The notes: generated by a model from the sequence alone, not told the origin. 64,000 bases of DNA from Acidicapsa dinghuensis (GCF_025685685.1 NZ_JAGSYH010000008.1:124001-188000), one strand, 5' to 3'; numbered from the stretch's first letter, positions 45,845 through 55,172 are shown. Made by a program: numbers and translations.

Positions 45845-46044
45845 TGAATGCGTTGACCTGTTGGCAATAACAGATAGGGAAGCTGTACTCCTGATATCTC
45901 AACAATATTGCCAGAAGGCTCGCTCTTGGTTCTTTTAAGTAAGAAGTAGATTTAACAGTGCCTGAAGTGGATGCGGACGCCGCGTTAGCAAAATGTTCAT
46001 GCGCCGTTGTCACGAACACGCGAGACGAGTTGTAGAGGAGAAAA

Positions 46045-46932
46045 ATGCTGAGACGAGAGCTCCTTGCTATTTCTGGCGCCGGATTGAAGGCGACTGCCCT
46101 AGTCCCGATATTTCATGGACCGTCATCTTTTCTTCTGGAGACACTCATGCAAAATTCAAGCTCAGGTTACGCTCCTGTCAATGGATTAAATCTTTATTAC
46201 GAGATTCATGGCGAAGGTCAACCACTCATCATGTTGCACGGCGGCGTTACAGCCAGCGAGGTATTCGGTCAGAATCTGACGGAACTGGCGAAGACGAGGA
46301 AGGTCATCATCCTTCATCAGCAAGGGCACGGACGTACGAAAGACATCGATCGTCCATTGCGGTTTGAATTCATGGCCGATGACGTAGCTGCCTTGATGGC
46401 CTGGCTGAAGATCGAGAAAGCAGATGTACTGGGTTACTCGTTAGGCGGTGGAGTGGCGCTACAAACTGCGATTCGGCATTCTGCCACCATCAATCGCCTG
46501 ATCGTCGTCTCGGCTGCCATGCAACGGGACGGGTCGTTCCCGGAAGTAGCTGCGGCATTCGATCAGATGCCTGCGCACGCCGCACAGATCGCGCAAAACA
46601 TTAAAGGTTCGCCGCTTGGTCAGCTCTATCCGGATGTCAACTGGGAAACGCTTCTCCGCAAAATCGCAGAGATGGAATCTCATGACTTCGACTGGTCGGA
46701 GCAGGTGAAAAAGTTTCATTTTCCCACGATGCTTGTCTTTGCCGACGCTGACTCTATTCGCCTTGAACACATAGTGGCCTTCTACGAAGCACTGGGAGGA
46801 GGTCAACGCGATGCCGGTCTTGATGGTTCGCTGCGTTCGACAGCCAGGCTTGGCATTGTGCCCGGCGCGACACACTATAACATCCTATCAACGACAGCAG
46901 TAGCTAATATGGCGTTGCCATTTCTTTCCTAG
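46045..46932 (+). CDS. Alpha/beta hydrolase
   Basis: Hydrolase of 295 residues. The nucleophile elbow GYSLGGG carries Ser132, the acid is in LVFADADSI and the His in PGATHYNIL, completing the triad. The oxyanion-hole motif is LIMLHGG (61-67). The N-terminus MLRRELLAISGAGLKATALVP looks like a weak Tat or Sec signal; a strong GAGGAG ribosome-binding site precedes this ATG, so I keep it. An alternative start at 46147, beginning MQNSSSGYAPVNG, also has GGAG and would make a cytoplasmic enzyme. Substrate unknown. The closest general class is the lipolytic or epoxide-hydrolase-like fold. Confidence 0.88.
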   Translation: MLRRELLAISGAGLKATALVPIFHGPSSFLLETLMQNSSSGYAPVNGLNLYYEIHGEGQPLIMLHGGVTASEVFGQNLTELAKTRKVIILHQQGHGRTKDIDRPLRFEFMADDVAALMAWLKIEKADVLGYSLGGGVALQTAIRHSATINRLIVVSAAMQRDGSFPEVAAAFDQMPAHAAQIAQNIKGSPLGQLYPDVNWETLLRKIAEMESHDFDWSEQVKKFHFPTMLVFADADSIRLEHIVAFYEALGGGQRDAGLDGSLRSTARLGIVPGATHYNILSTTAVANMALPFLS

Positions 46933-46958
46933 ACTCGCCTGATACAGCGGTTATTTCA

Positions 46959-46974
46959 TTGCCATATCTGGCAA
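46959..46974. repeat. Short palindrome between hydrolase and GH38 genes
   Basis: TTGCCA-TATC-TGGCAA, perfect six-base arms with a four-base spacer, 27 bases after the hydrolase stop. It could be a weak terminator or a regulator site for the downstream glycosidase. No T-run follows. Confidence 0.35.
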
Positions 46975-47102
46975 AATTTACGCGCTCACGCTATCTATAT
47001 AAACTTCGTTGCCTATCGGCGCCGTTGTAGAATTCACAGATCTGTTTAAAGACAGGCATTCACTGTCAAAGCCCTGATGCCGCTAATCACGCTCTAAGCG
47101 AG

Positions 47103-49754
47103 ATGATGATGAAAAAATCGCAACATCCCAAGTGGAACCGAAGAGAGTTCGTTGCCGGCGCGGCAACACTCGTCTTTAGCCAATACGCTCCAGCGCAACT
47201 GGCCAGCAACAAAGGTGAAAACCCCCACGGCCGCGACGTCTATATCGTCTCCAATTTTCATCCAGCCAGTTGCGGCTGGCTCGCAGATTTCTCAAAAGAG
47301 CGCGTCTACTGCGTCAACAGCTATCTCTCGCATCTGGATCGTGTTCGTGATGACGCGCAATACGAGTTTGTCCTGTCCGAAATAAACAACATCATCGGCA
47401 TCATGAACTTTCACCCTGAGCGCATCCCGGAGCTCAAACAGCGCGTCGCCGAAAAGCGAGTCGAACTTGTCAACGGCTTCTTCCTCGAATCCACCATCAA
47501 TCTCTCCGGAGGCGAAGCGCTCGTTCGCATCGGCTCCGAAGGCCTGCGGTGGTACGAGAAAATCTTCGGCCTCAGGCCTCAGTATGCCTGGTGCATCGAT
47601 ACCTGCGGCGTGCATGATCAGATGGCACAGATCGCCAAAGGCCTCGAGCTGAAAGCCCTTGTCTACACCCGCAAGAATCCGACAGGCAAAACAATCTTCT
47701 GGACCGTCTCGCCCGATGGCTCGCGCATACTCACACTCTGTCCGGGCCACTACTCCGAAGCGAGCAGCATCTATGAGAGCAAAGAAGTATTGGCTGAAGC
47801 GCAACTGGACAAGCTCGAAAGCCAGTTCGCTTCGAAAGAAAGCATCACGCCAGAGGGCGCATCGATTCTCATTCTCGGCGGCGGCGGTGATTATTCGCTT
47901 GCTCCCCCGGTTAAGTCCTATCCAACTGCATTACTCGCGCAGTGGCAACAACCCGGAGCACGCCGCAAGATTCGCTTCACAACCCTGAGCAAGTACGTAG
48001 ACACCATCCTTCCCGGCATTCAATCCGGAACGATCGAGATACCCACTCATGAAGGCGGTACTGCCTATGACTTTGATGCATTCTGGATGGACACCCCTAA
48101 AGTAAAAACCTTATACCGCAGCAGCGAACAAAGCCTGCAAACAGCCGAGTCGCTGGCTACTATCGCCAGCCTGAGCGGCCATTACAGCTACCCATCGCAG
48201 AGCCTCTATGAGTCATGGACATTGATGTTCCTGAACATGGATCGCAACACCCTCTGGGGATCGGCAGGAGGCATGGTCTTCGTTAGTGAAAAGTCCTGGG
48301 ACGTGCAGGACAGGTTCAACTGGGTGCAGCACTCCGCTACTCAGGTGCAGTCGAGCGCTCTCAAATCTCTTACAGCTGCCGGAAAGCAAGCAGCCCTCTT
48401 CAATCCATTGAACTGGCGCCGCAATGATCCAATCACGCTCAAACTCGCTGCCGGCAAAATCATCGATGGCACGCCATGCGAACTTCTGCCTGATGGACGC
48501 GTCCTATGCAGCATTCCGATGGCATCTACGAGTTTGCATCCGTTAAAGCTGGTCCAGGGCGAGCCGCAGAAGCCGAAAGCACTCGGCTCCATCAACAAAG
48601 TTGAGACTTCGCTCTACACCTTGACCCTGGATGCGAAAACCGGTGCGATCGCCAGCCTCACAAGCCGGAAGAGCGGGCGGGAACTCCTCGGCGCACAAGC
48701 AAACACCATCATCGCGGAGAGGCCCAAAAAGAAGGCAAGCGATCCGGGAGATATTCTTCCTCCGATTCCAGGGCAGGACAGGATTGCAACTTCGAGCGAC
48801 GAGCCTTCAACGATTGAGGTACACAAAGGTCCGCTGTTAATCACCATCGCAGTCACAGGCAAGTTCTACGGCGGTGGTGTCCTGCGCCGAAGCATCCGGC
48901 TTTACGAAGCCCATCCGCGCATAGACTTCGAAACCGAGCTGAACGATATTCCGGACTACACCATGGTGTATGCGAATTTCCCTCTCGCAAACGATGTCGA
49001 CGAAGTGATGCGCGGCGTGCCTTTCGGCTTCTCCCATGCCGCCTGGTCAAAGCCTGACCCGAACCTGCACGGCTGGGCCAAAGGCATCGTACCCGCCGTA
49101 CGTTGGAGCGCCTACGCAACCACTGGCGCAGGCGGCGCAGCTCTGTTCGATCGAGGACTAACAGGCCGCGAATTGAATGGCCGCGAGGCCTCCATCTATC
49201 TCTTCAACGCAGAAGACAAATATCAGGGCTACGACAATCCATGGATGACCGGCAAAGGCAAACATGTGCTGGAGTATGCACTGCTGCCTTACGAATCGTC
49301 GTGGAAAGAAGCACGAGTTCCACAAGCCGCATGGGAATATAACCTCGCTCCGGCCGTGTTCGATGGGTGCTCTGACTTTAGAAGCCAGAGTTATCTCGAA
49401 ACATCCAATAACGTAATCGTCGAGTCTCTGCGTCGGCAGGGCAATCACATGATCTTGCGGTTTGTAGAGGCCTTCGGAATCCCCGGCGAAGCAAATATCA
49501 AGCTATCGCTCCCGCACAAGAACGCAGCGATCACAGATCTGGTTGGAAACGTGGTTACAAACCTTCCCTCCGGCGCGGAGTATCGCTTCGCGGTTCATCC
49601 TCAGCAGATCGTCACGATGTACTTTGAAACAGAATCAGCAGTGGAAGAAGAAATACCCGTGACAGCATGGGATAAGTTCGTCCCGCAGCAAAAGCTCGAA
49701 GCATTGCACGCATACAGCCCAGACGTAATCGGGCATCCACCCACCGGCGTTTGA
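47103..49754 (+). CDS. Glycoside hydrolase family 38 (alpha-mannosidase-like), Tat-exported
   Basis: Large protein of 883 residues. WNRREFVAGAATLVFSQ at 11-27 is a twin-arginine signal. The catalytic domain (about 45-400) matches GH38 alpha-mannosidases, with the nucleophile Asp166 in YAWCIDTCGVHDQM. GH38 enzymes use a zinc ion bound by His and Asp in a HxD-type motif near the N-terminus; here that site reads SNFHPASCGWL (His53), with the Asp missing. C-terminal beta-sandwich domains (about 500-870) carry the later regions, for example ETELNDIPDYTMVYANFPLA. The substrate is probably a mannoside, but the altered metal site makes activity less certain. The start could be any of three consecutive ATG codons. 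Confidence 0.82.
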   Translation: MMMKKSQHPKWNRREFVAGAATLVFSQYAPAQLASNKGENPHGRDVYIVSNFHPASCGWLADFSKERVYCVNSYLSHLDRVRDDAQYEFVLSEINNIIGIMNFHPERIPELKQRVAEKRVELVNGFFLESTINLSGGEALVRIGSEGLRWYEKIFGLRPQYAWCIDTCGVHDQMAQIAKGLELKALVYTRKNPTGKTIFWTVSPDGSRILTLCPGHYSEASSIYESKEVLAEAQLDKLESQFASKESITPEGASILILGGGGDYSLAPPVKSYPTALLAQWQQPGARRKIRFTTLSKYVDTILPGIQSGTIEIPTHEGGTAYDFDAFWMDTPKVKTLYRSSEQSLQTAESLATIASLSGHYSYPSQSLYESWTLMFLNMDRNTLWGSAGGMVFVSEKSWDVQDRFNWVQHSATQVQSSALKSLTAAGKQAALFNPLNWRRNDPITLKLAAGKIIDGTPCELLPDGRVLCSIPMASTSLHPLKLVQGEPQKPKALGSINKVETSLYTLTLDAKTGAIASLTSRKSGRELLGAQANTIIAERPKKKASDPGDILPPIPGQDRIATSSDEPSTIEVHKGPLLITIAVTGKFYGGGVLRRSIRLYEAHPRIDFETELNDIPDYTMVYANFPLANDVDEVMRGVPFGFSHAAWSKPDPNLHGWAKGIVPAVRWSAYATTGAGGAALFDRGLTGRELNGREASIYLFNAEDKYQGYDNPWMTGKGKHVLEYALLPYESSWKEARVPQAAWEYNLAPAVFDGCSDFRSQSYLETSNNVIVESLRRQGNHMILRFVEAFGIPGEANIKLSLPHKNAAITDLVGNVVTNLPSGAEYRFAVHPQQIVTMYFETESAVEEEIPVTAWDKFVPQQKLEALHAYSPDVIGHPPTGV

Positions 49755-49799
49755 GCAGTTGTTAGCGACCAAATTGCGATTCGATGAATGCAACAATTG

Positions 49800-50360
49800 T
49801 CAGGATCGCGCAGGTGCCTTCAGGCAGGCAAAGACCTCCCGATAAAACTCGGGATGCGATTGCCAGGTCTGGCCAGTGACAATGCGGCCATCGCGAACTG
49901 CCTCTTCGTCTACAAATGTTCCGCCAGCTTGTTCAGCCTCGAAGCGAACGTGTTCATAGCAGGTAATGCGCTTGCCTTTTGTAATGCCTGCAGCGGCGAG
50001 CACCTGGATACCATGGCAGATCGCAAAGATCCATTTTTGCTGCGCGTCAAATTCGCGGACAATCTCCAGCAAGCGCCGATCGTTGCGGAGATACTCAGGC
50101 GCACGGCCTCCCAGAATCAGAATGGCGTCGTAAGCACCTACATCCACTTGGTCAAACGAGATGTCTGCCTCCAGGCCGTAGCCGGGACGCTCGACGTAGG
50201 TATCCCACCCTGGCTCAAAATCGTGCATGACAAGGTGGAGCCGGCGTACCGACGGCGCAGCAACGGCAGTACGCCAGTCTTCCTCACGAAACCGATGCAC
50301 AGCATAAAGTGCTTCGTAAGCTTCGCCAGCATCTCCGGTAACAATCAATATCTGTGGCAT
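49800..50360 (-). CDS. DJ-1/PfpI family protein
   Basis: Protein of 186 residues of the DJ-1/PfpI superfamily. The nucleophile elbow IFAICHGIQVLAAAG contains Cys115 followed by His116, the pair typical of PfpI/YhbO-like deglycases and proteases. The ILILGGRAPEYLR segment supplies the upstream glycine-rich strand, and VTGQTWQSHPEFYREV closes the C-terminus. Likely roles are glyoxal/methylglyoxal detoxification or protein repair; no direct evidence. Cytoplasmic, no signal. It converges on the GH38 gene with 45 bases between, and diverges from the MetE-like gene. A long plus-strand frame crosses this gene but has no coding character. Confidence 0.88.
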   Translation of the reverse strand: MPQILIVTGDAGEAYEALYAVHRFREEDWRTAVAAPSVRRLHLVMHDFEPGWDTYVERPGYGLEADISFDQVDVGAYDAILILGGRAPEYLRNDRRLLEIVREFDAQQKWIFAICHGIQVLAAAGITKGKRITCYEHVRFEAEQAGGTFVDEEAVRDGRIVTGQTWQSHPEFYREVFACLKAPARS

Positions 50361-50495
50361 TTTTCCGGGGCCAGTCTATCATCCACGGCTCAGGTTTGGC
50401 GCAATCGAACCCTCAACCCAATCTTCCTGTCCATCCAAAGCTCCTCCATCCAAAGATGGATGAGCAATCACACAGCTCTCCCATACACTCGCCGC

Positions 50496-51560
50496 ATGGC
50501 GATCCCCACCGAGCCCATCGGCAGCATTCCCCGCCCTGCGTCCCTGCTTCAGACAATTTCTGACTTCCACGCTGGCATCATCTCCCCTCGTGCTCTGGAT
50601 GAGGCCTACACCGCCGCGCTCCACGACACCATTCGACGCTTCGAGCAAACCGGCTCACCGGTCGTCACCGACGGCGAGCAGACCAAGCCCAGCTTCGCCA
50701 CCTATCCGCTGCTCGGCCTTACCAACCTCGCGCCTGACGGAGTCGTCATTCCCTTCGCCGATGGGCACACGCGTCAGCTTCCACGCTTGACCAGCGGCCC
50801 GTTTCGGTATAGCGTTCATGCCGGTTCCTTCTGCAAAACCGCAAAGAATCTCACCGTTCTCCCCATCAAACAAGCCGTCATCTCCGCGTCCGCGCTCAGC
50901 CTGCTCTATCCGCCCACCGGCATTCCCAGCTATCCTCGCGAAGCCTTTCTCGCAGATCTCCTCAACGAAGCCGAAGCTGATATTCGCAGTGCACTCCACG
51001 CCGGCGCCGCCGTCGTTCAAATCGACTTCACCGAAGCCCGCCTTTCGCTCAAGCTCGATCCTTCTGGTGGTCTGCTGCGCAGCTTCATCGATCTGAACAA
51101 CTCCGTTCTCTCGCGCTTCAGCGCCGAAGATCGCAAGCGCATCGGTGTCCACGTCTGCCCTGGCGCCGATCACGACTCCACCCACAGCGCCGACGTTGAT
51201 TACGCGGCACTCCTGCCCGATCTTTTCCAGCTCAACGTAGGCCGCTTCTACCTCCAGATGTCCAGCGAGCCCGACCGTAAGCGCACACTGCAAACCGTGA
51301 ACTCCGTCCTCAAGCCGCATCACACCGTCTTCATCGGAGTCATCGATCCCGTTAACCCGTCTGTCGAAACTCCCGATCAGGTGCACGACCGTATCCTGGA
51401 AGCCGCATCGATCCTGCGGCCAGATCAGCTAGGAGCCACTGACGACTGCGGCTTCTCACCCTTTGCCGACGATACCTCCACAGCTCGCGACACCGCTTTC
51501 GCCAAGATCCGGTCCAGAGTTGAAGGCGTTAATCTCGCGTCGCAGACTCTAAGCCTTTAA
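50496..51560 (+). CDS. MetE C-terminal-like cobalamin-independent methyltransferase
   Basis: Protein of 354 residues resembling the C-terminal catalytic half of cobalamin-independent methionine synthase MetE. The zinc ligands of E. coli MetE (His641, Cys643, Glu665, Cys726) align with His219 and Cys221 in IGVHVCPG, Glu258 in LQMSSEP and Cys318 in DDCGFSPF. All four are present, so a zinc-activated thiol substrate is likely. It lacks the N-terminal half that binds folate in full MetE, so the methyl donor may differ. The frame continues open upstream into the minus-strand PfpI gene; ATG 50496 gives the natural start MAIPTEPIGSIPRP. Confidence 0.88.
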   Translation: MAIPTEPIGSIPRPASLLQTISDFHAGIISPRALDEAYTAALHDTIRRFEQTGSPVVTDGEQTKPSFATYPLLGLTNLAPDGVVIPFADGHTRQLPRLTSGPFRYSVHAGSFCKTAKNLTVLPIKQAVISASALSLLYPPTGIPSYPREAFLADLLNEAEADIRSALHAGAAVVQIDFTEARLSLKLDPSGGLLRSFIDLNNSVLSRFSAEDRKRIGVHVCPGADHDSTHSADVDYAALLPDLFQLNVGRFYLQMSSEPDRKRTLQTVNSVLKPHHTVFIGVIDPVNPSVETPDQVHDRILEAASILRPDQLGATDDCGFSPFADDTSTARDTAFAKIRSRVEGVNLASQTLSL

Positions 51561-51573
51561 TGCCCGGCAGGCT

Positions 51574-53340
51574 TTATGCTTCCCTTGAGCTGGCCTGCTG
51601 CATCATCCACTCAAACGCCGCTTCTAGCTCGCGCGTAAAGCGAGGCGTGTCAAACAACGGCGTTGTCATTTTGTTCTTCTGAATCCGCGCACGCAGCGTT
51701 GCCAACTCCGCTCGAGCGCTCGCCAATCGCAACGCCGTCGCCTCATATTCATCGAGCGTCGATGTCACCAACTCCGGCAATCCAGCCGTATGCAAAATGC
51801 TCCCTGCAACACGTGACGCAAATGTCTCCCCTGTCACCGTCAACACCGGACATCCACCCCATAGCGCATCGCTCGTCAACGTATGTGCGTTATACGGCAG
51901 CGTATCCAGAAACAAATCCGCCACGGCGAATCGAGCCAGGTGTTCAGCATTCGCAAGCTGCGGCGCAAATATAAGCCGCTCGGCCCCTCCCTTCAGCCGC
52001 GCATCCGCCTCCCGCCGCAGATTCGTCATTGCAACCAGGCTCGACTCCAGCAGCCACAAAACACTTCCCGGCACCTGCTCCAGAAGCCGAATCCAGATGT
52101 CAAAAATCGCAGGCGTGATCTTGTGAGCCGAATTAAAACAACAGAACACGAATCCATCTTCAGGCAGCCCGTATTCCGCGCGGCTGCTCGCCTCTGCAAC
52201 CGGACGCCGTCGATCGTTGACCAGATAGCAATGCGGCATGTGAACCAGTGTCTCAGTGAAATTCTTCTGTTGCTCCACCGGCACTACGAATCGATCCACC
52301 AGAATATAGTCAATCGCGTTCGCCCCCATGGTTCCTGGATAGCCCATGTAGCTTACCTGGATCGGAGCCGGCCGCAGCGCCATAATCTCAGGCCGCGCAT
52401 CTGTTGTGTATCCCTTCAGATCCACCAGAATGTCCACCCCGTCCGCACGAATACGCGCCGCCGCGTCGGCATGCGAAACAACCTCCAAATCGACAAACAA
52501 ATCGAATGACTCACGTAGTCTTTTTCGCGCAGCACTGCCGTCATCCGCTCCGTAAGAGTATCCAACGACGCGAAACCGGCTGCGATCATGCAACTCGAAT
52601 AACTCCGAAATAAGATGAGCCGTCGCATGCTCCTGAAAATCAGCCGAGAGATACCCGACGGTGATGCGCTCACGATTCGTTGCAGCCTGCGCGGTGTTAT
52701 TCGCCGTACCACTCACCGTCAGCCACCTTGCCTGCGCAAACTGCTCGGCACACTGCCGCTGCCGCCTGGGCGTTGTCTCCAGCGTCAGAAACACAAATGG
52801 ATTCACCCCGCCCGATCCATCTTCTACTGCCCGAATCAACTGCTGCGTAAGCTCATCCACCATGCGCCAGTCGCACATTTGTTTGAGCTGGAGCACAAGC
52901 AGCGCAACCGCCTCGATATAACTTGGATTGATCGACACCGCCAACGCCAGAGCGGCGGACGCCTCTTCAATCCGTCCCAGCCGCCACAACGCACTCGCCA
53001 GATTCCGATGCCCCTCGGCATATTGCGGAGCAAGGCGCAGCGCCGTCTGGTAGCTCACCACAGCCGCATCCAGATCTCCGGTCATCTGATAAACATTCGC
53101 CAGGTTGTTATGCGCCTCGGGATACTCCGGCGCAAGTTCGATCGCGCGGCGAAATGCAGCGATCGCCTCTTCCATTCTGCCCATTTGCGCCAGTACAGAG
53201 CCCAGATCGTTCGCCACCACAGCCGACGTCGGATCAGCCTCAACAGCTTTGCAAAGCAATTCCACAGCCGCGTCTGCCTCGCCACGCTGAAACGCAGCGA
53301 TGGCGCGCTGATGCAGACTATTCACCTCAGTCGAGACCAT
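51574..53340 (-). CDS. TPR-containing O-GlcNAc transferase (SPINDLY/GT41 family)
   Basis: Glycosyltransferase of about 588 residues from ATG 53340. About four TPR repeats (residues 5-140, with consensus AIAAFRRAIELAPEYPEAHNNLANVYQ) lead to a GT41 catalytic region. VGYLSADFQEHATAHLISEL supplies the His equivalent to catalytic His498 of human OGT; FVFCCFNSAHKITPAIFDIWIRLLEQVPGSVLWLL and LTSDALWGGCPVLTVTGETFASRVAGSIL are the UDP-sugar binding parts. It probably transfers GlcNAc or another hexose to Ser/Thr of proteins. The acceptor is unknown and no likely partner is adjacent. A GTG start at 53391 is also open. Common in Acidobacteriota and cyanobacteria, rarer elsewhere. Confidence 0.9.
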   Translation of the reverse strand: MVSTEVNSLHQRAIAAFQRGEADAAVELLCKAVEADPTSAVVANDLGSVLAQMGRMEEAIAAFRRAIELAPEYPEAHNNLANVYQMTGDLDAAVVSYQTALRLAPQYAEGHRNLASALWRLGRIEEASAALALAVSINPSYIEAVALLVLQLKQMCDWRMVDELTQQLIRAVEDGSGGVNPFVFLTLETTPRRQRQCAEQFAQARWLTVSGTANNTAQAATNRERITVGYLSADFQEHATAHLISELFELHDRSRFRVVGYSYGADDGSAARKRLRESFDLFVDLEVVSHADAAARIRADGVDILVDLKGYTTDARPEIMALRPAPIQVSYMGYPGTMGANAIDYILVDRFVVPVEQQKNFTETLVHMPHCYLVNDRRRPVAEASSRAEYGLPEDGFVFCCFNSAHKITPAIFDIWIRLLEQVPGSVLWLLESSLVAMTNLRREADARLKGGAERLIFAPQLANAEHLARFAVADLFLDTLPYNAHTLTSDALWGGCPVLTVTGETFASRVAGSILHTAGLPELVTSTLDEYEATALRLASARAELATLRARIQKNKMTTPLFDTPRFTRELEAAFEWMMQQASSREA

Positions 53341-53530
53341 CCGTTCATCATACGGGCACGGCAAAGACCATGCGGTCTTCGCTCTGAGCACATAAGGAAA
53401 GTCAACCTTGCCGATAATTACCGCTCAAACAGGTAATATGGCTTCAGCTACGGTCTTATCGTCCCCCAAAATATAAATGTCCGCGACAAGTAGCTGTTGT
53501 CCTGAGTCATCAATTCGCAGCAAATGTTTG

Positions 53531-53557
53531 CCATCCTGAACAAAGTGAAGGATCTGC
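53531..53557 (+). repeat. Decayed short intergenic repeat, copy 2
   Basis: CCATCCTGAACAAAGTGAAG and following GATCTGC, similar to the dispersed TCATCCTGAGCGAAGCGAAGGATCT element and to copy 1 at 45816. Read in frame it gives ILNKVKDLL, close to the VILNEVKDLL peptide often produced by this repeat. Confidence 0.6.
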
Positions 53558-53628
53558 TTTTCCAGCGATTTGCACAGATTCACAGCGACTTGGGATACAC
53601 CAGTAACTCAGACTCACCAGACTATTTA

Positions 53629-53678
53629 CTATTAGCTTCATCTAATAGCAAATCGACAACTGTTAGCAGTTCAGCTAA
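53629..53678. repeat. Two adjacent inverted repeats upstream of aroA
   Basis: CTATTAG-CTTCAT-CTAATAG (53629-53648) has perfect seven-base arms; TTAGC-AGTTCA-GCTAA (53663-53678) has perfect five-base arms. Both have six-base spacers and share an ATTAG/TTAGC core, suggesting related sites. Their centres are about 32 bases apart. They may be regulator binding sites or remnants of the nearby dispersed repeat. Confidence 0.5.
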
Positions 53679-53870
53679 TGCGCAGAAAAATAATCACCCC
53701 CTCCCCCCTCCCTGGAGCTAACCTCTTTGTTTCTCTCAATCCGATATCCACACCGCAACATCTTCTGCGTTTGTGCTGCCCTGCACCGCGAATGCTCGAT
53801 ACACACAGCGCTCCATCCGCTCCGATAAACTAGACACATCCAAGATCGAAGCACGAACCACGGAGCCATC

Positions 53871-55172
53871 TTGCATACAGCCCTCGAAGAACGCCTCATC
53901 CGCCCCGCACGCAACATCAACGGCAGCCTGCGCCTTCCCGGCGACAAGTCCATCAGCCATCGCTACGGCATGCTCTCCGCCTTTGCCCAGGGCACCTCGC
54001 GCTTCACCAATTTCTCCACCGGCGCTGACTGCGCCTCCACGCTCGCCTGCATGAGTGCCCTCGGCGCCATAGTTGAGCGCAAAGAAGACGGCGTCATCGA
54101 AGTCACCGGAGTCGGCGGCAAAGTCCAGCAACCCACAGGCCCGCTCGACTGCGGCAACTCCGGCTCGACCATGCGCATGATCTCCGGCCTGCTCGCGCCG
54201 CAACAAGGTGAGTTCACCCTCATAGGCGACGCCTCGCTCTCGCGCCGCCCCATGGAGCGCATCCGCAAGCCGCTCACCGCCATGGGCGCAAAGCTAATGT
54301 TGACTGAAGGCCACGCGCCCATCACCATCCACGGCGCACCACTCACCGCGCTCGACTACACAACGCCCGTTCCCAGCGCTCAGGTCAAAACCTGTGTCCT
54401 CCTCGCCGGCCTTCAAACCCCCGGCACCACCACCGTCCGCGAAGCAGTCCGCACCCGAGACCACAGCGAACTCGCCCTCCGCGCCTTCGGAGCCAACATC
54501 GAGCGCGGACTCGACTACGTCTCCATCAGCGGCACGCAGACCCTTAGCGCCATTGAAGGCGCAGTGCCCGGAGACATCTCCTCTGCCGCTTTCTTCCTCT
54601 GCGCTGCGGCTCTCTTCCCCGGTTCACAACTCTTGCTCGACTCGCTCGGCCTCAACCCCACGCGCGCCTCTCTGCTCGATGTACTCACGTCACTCGGCAC
54701 GCAGATTGCGGTCCTCAATCTTGAAGAGAAGCACTCAGAGCTGGTCGGCACCGTACAGGTCTCCGCACCAGCCGAGGGCCTCGGCAGCACCTCCGTCACC
54801 GGCGCGCTCGCCGCTCAGCTCATCGACGAGCTACCCGTCCTAGCCGCCATCGCACCCTACACACGCGGCGGCATCCGCATCCGCGACGCCAAAGAGTTGC
54901 GCGTCAAGGAAAGCGACCGCATCGCGCTCGTCGTCCAGAATCTCCGCACCATGGGTGCCGAAGTCGAAGAGTTCGAAGACGGCATGGACGTCCCGGGCGG
55001 CCAGACTCTCCATGGAGCCACCATCGACTCCGGCGGCGATCACCGCATTGCCATGGCCTTCAGCGTCGCCGCTCTTCGTGCCGAAGGAGAAACTCTCATC
55101 AGCGGCTCGGAATCGGCAGCCATCAGTTTCCCCGAGTTCTTCGATCTGCTCGATTTCATCGCCGAACGATGA
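53871..55172 (+). CDS. aroA: 3-phosphoshikimate 1-carboxyvinyltransferase (EPSP synthase)
   Basis: EPSP synthase of 433 residues, step six of the shikimate pathway: shikimate-3-phosphate plus PEP gives EPSP. The motifs are SLRLPGDKSISHRYGML (19-35, PEP/S3P binding), LDCGNSGSTMRMISGLLA (active site, near 92-109), and ELRVKESDRI near 342. No in-frame ATG lies near; the start is TTG 53871 with CGGAG five bases upstream. It is followed by a strong bidirectional terminator shared with the convergent TolC-family gene. Glyphosate class cannot be read reliably from motif alone. Confidence 0.96.
   Translation: MHTALEERLIRPARNINGSLRLPGDKSISHRYGMLSAFAQGTSRFTNFSTGADCASTLACMSALGAIVERKEDGVIEVTGVGGKVQQPTGPLDCGNSGSTMRMISGLLAPQQGEFTLIGDASLSRRPMERIRKPLTAMGAKLMLTEGHAPITIHGAPLTALDYTTPVPSAQVKTCVLLAGLQTPGTTTVREAVRTRDHSELALRAFGANIERGLDYVSISGTQTLSAIEGAVPGDISSAAFFLCAAALFPGSQLLLDSLGLNPTRASLLDVLTSLGTQIAVLNLEEKHSELVGTVQVSAPAEGLGSTSVTGALAAQLIDELPVLAAIAPYTRGGIRIRDAKELRVKESDRIALVVQNLRTMGAEVEEFEDGMDVPGGQTLHGATIDSGGDHRIAMAFSVAALRAEGETLISGSESAAISFPEFFDLLDFIAER

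Larger units (their letters stand above)
53341..53870. other. Intergenic region upstream of aroA with repeats
   Basis: A 530-base gap between the divergent GT41 and aroA genes. It contains copy 2 of the dispersed repeat (53531-53557) and a cluster of inverted repeats (53629-53678), then a run CCCCCTCCCCCCTCC near 53698. No convincing gene; a 65-residue plus-strand frame at 53524 starts inside the repeat (MFAILNKVKDLL) and is a known kind of artefact. Confidence 0.5.

Noticed and set aside
49788..50495. Long upstream extension of the MetE-like frame
   Set aside because: It lies antisense to the PfpI gene, which has clear family motifs; the extension shows no coding character.
53524..53721. 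65-residue frame MFAILNKVKDLL
   Set aside because: It begins within a decayed dispersed repeat; this peptide pattern is a known artefact of the repeat and not a protein.
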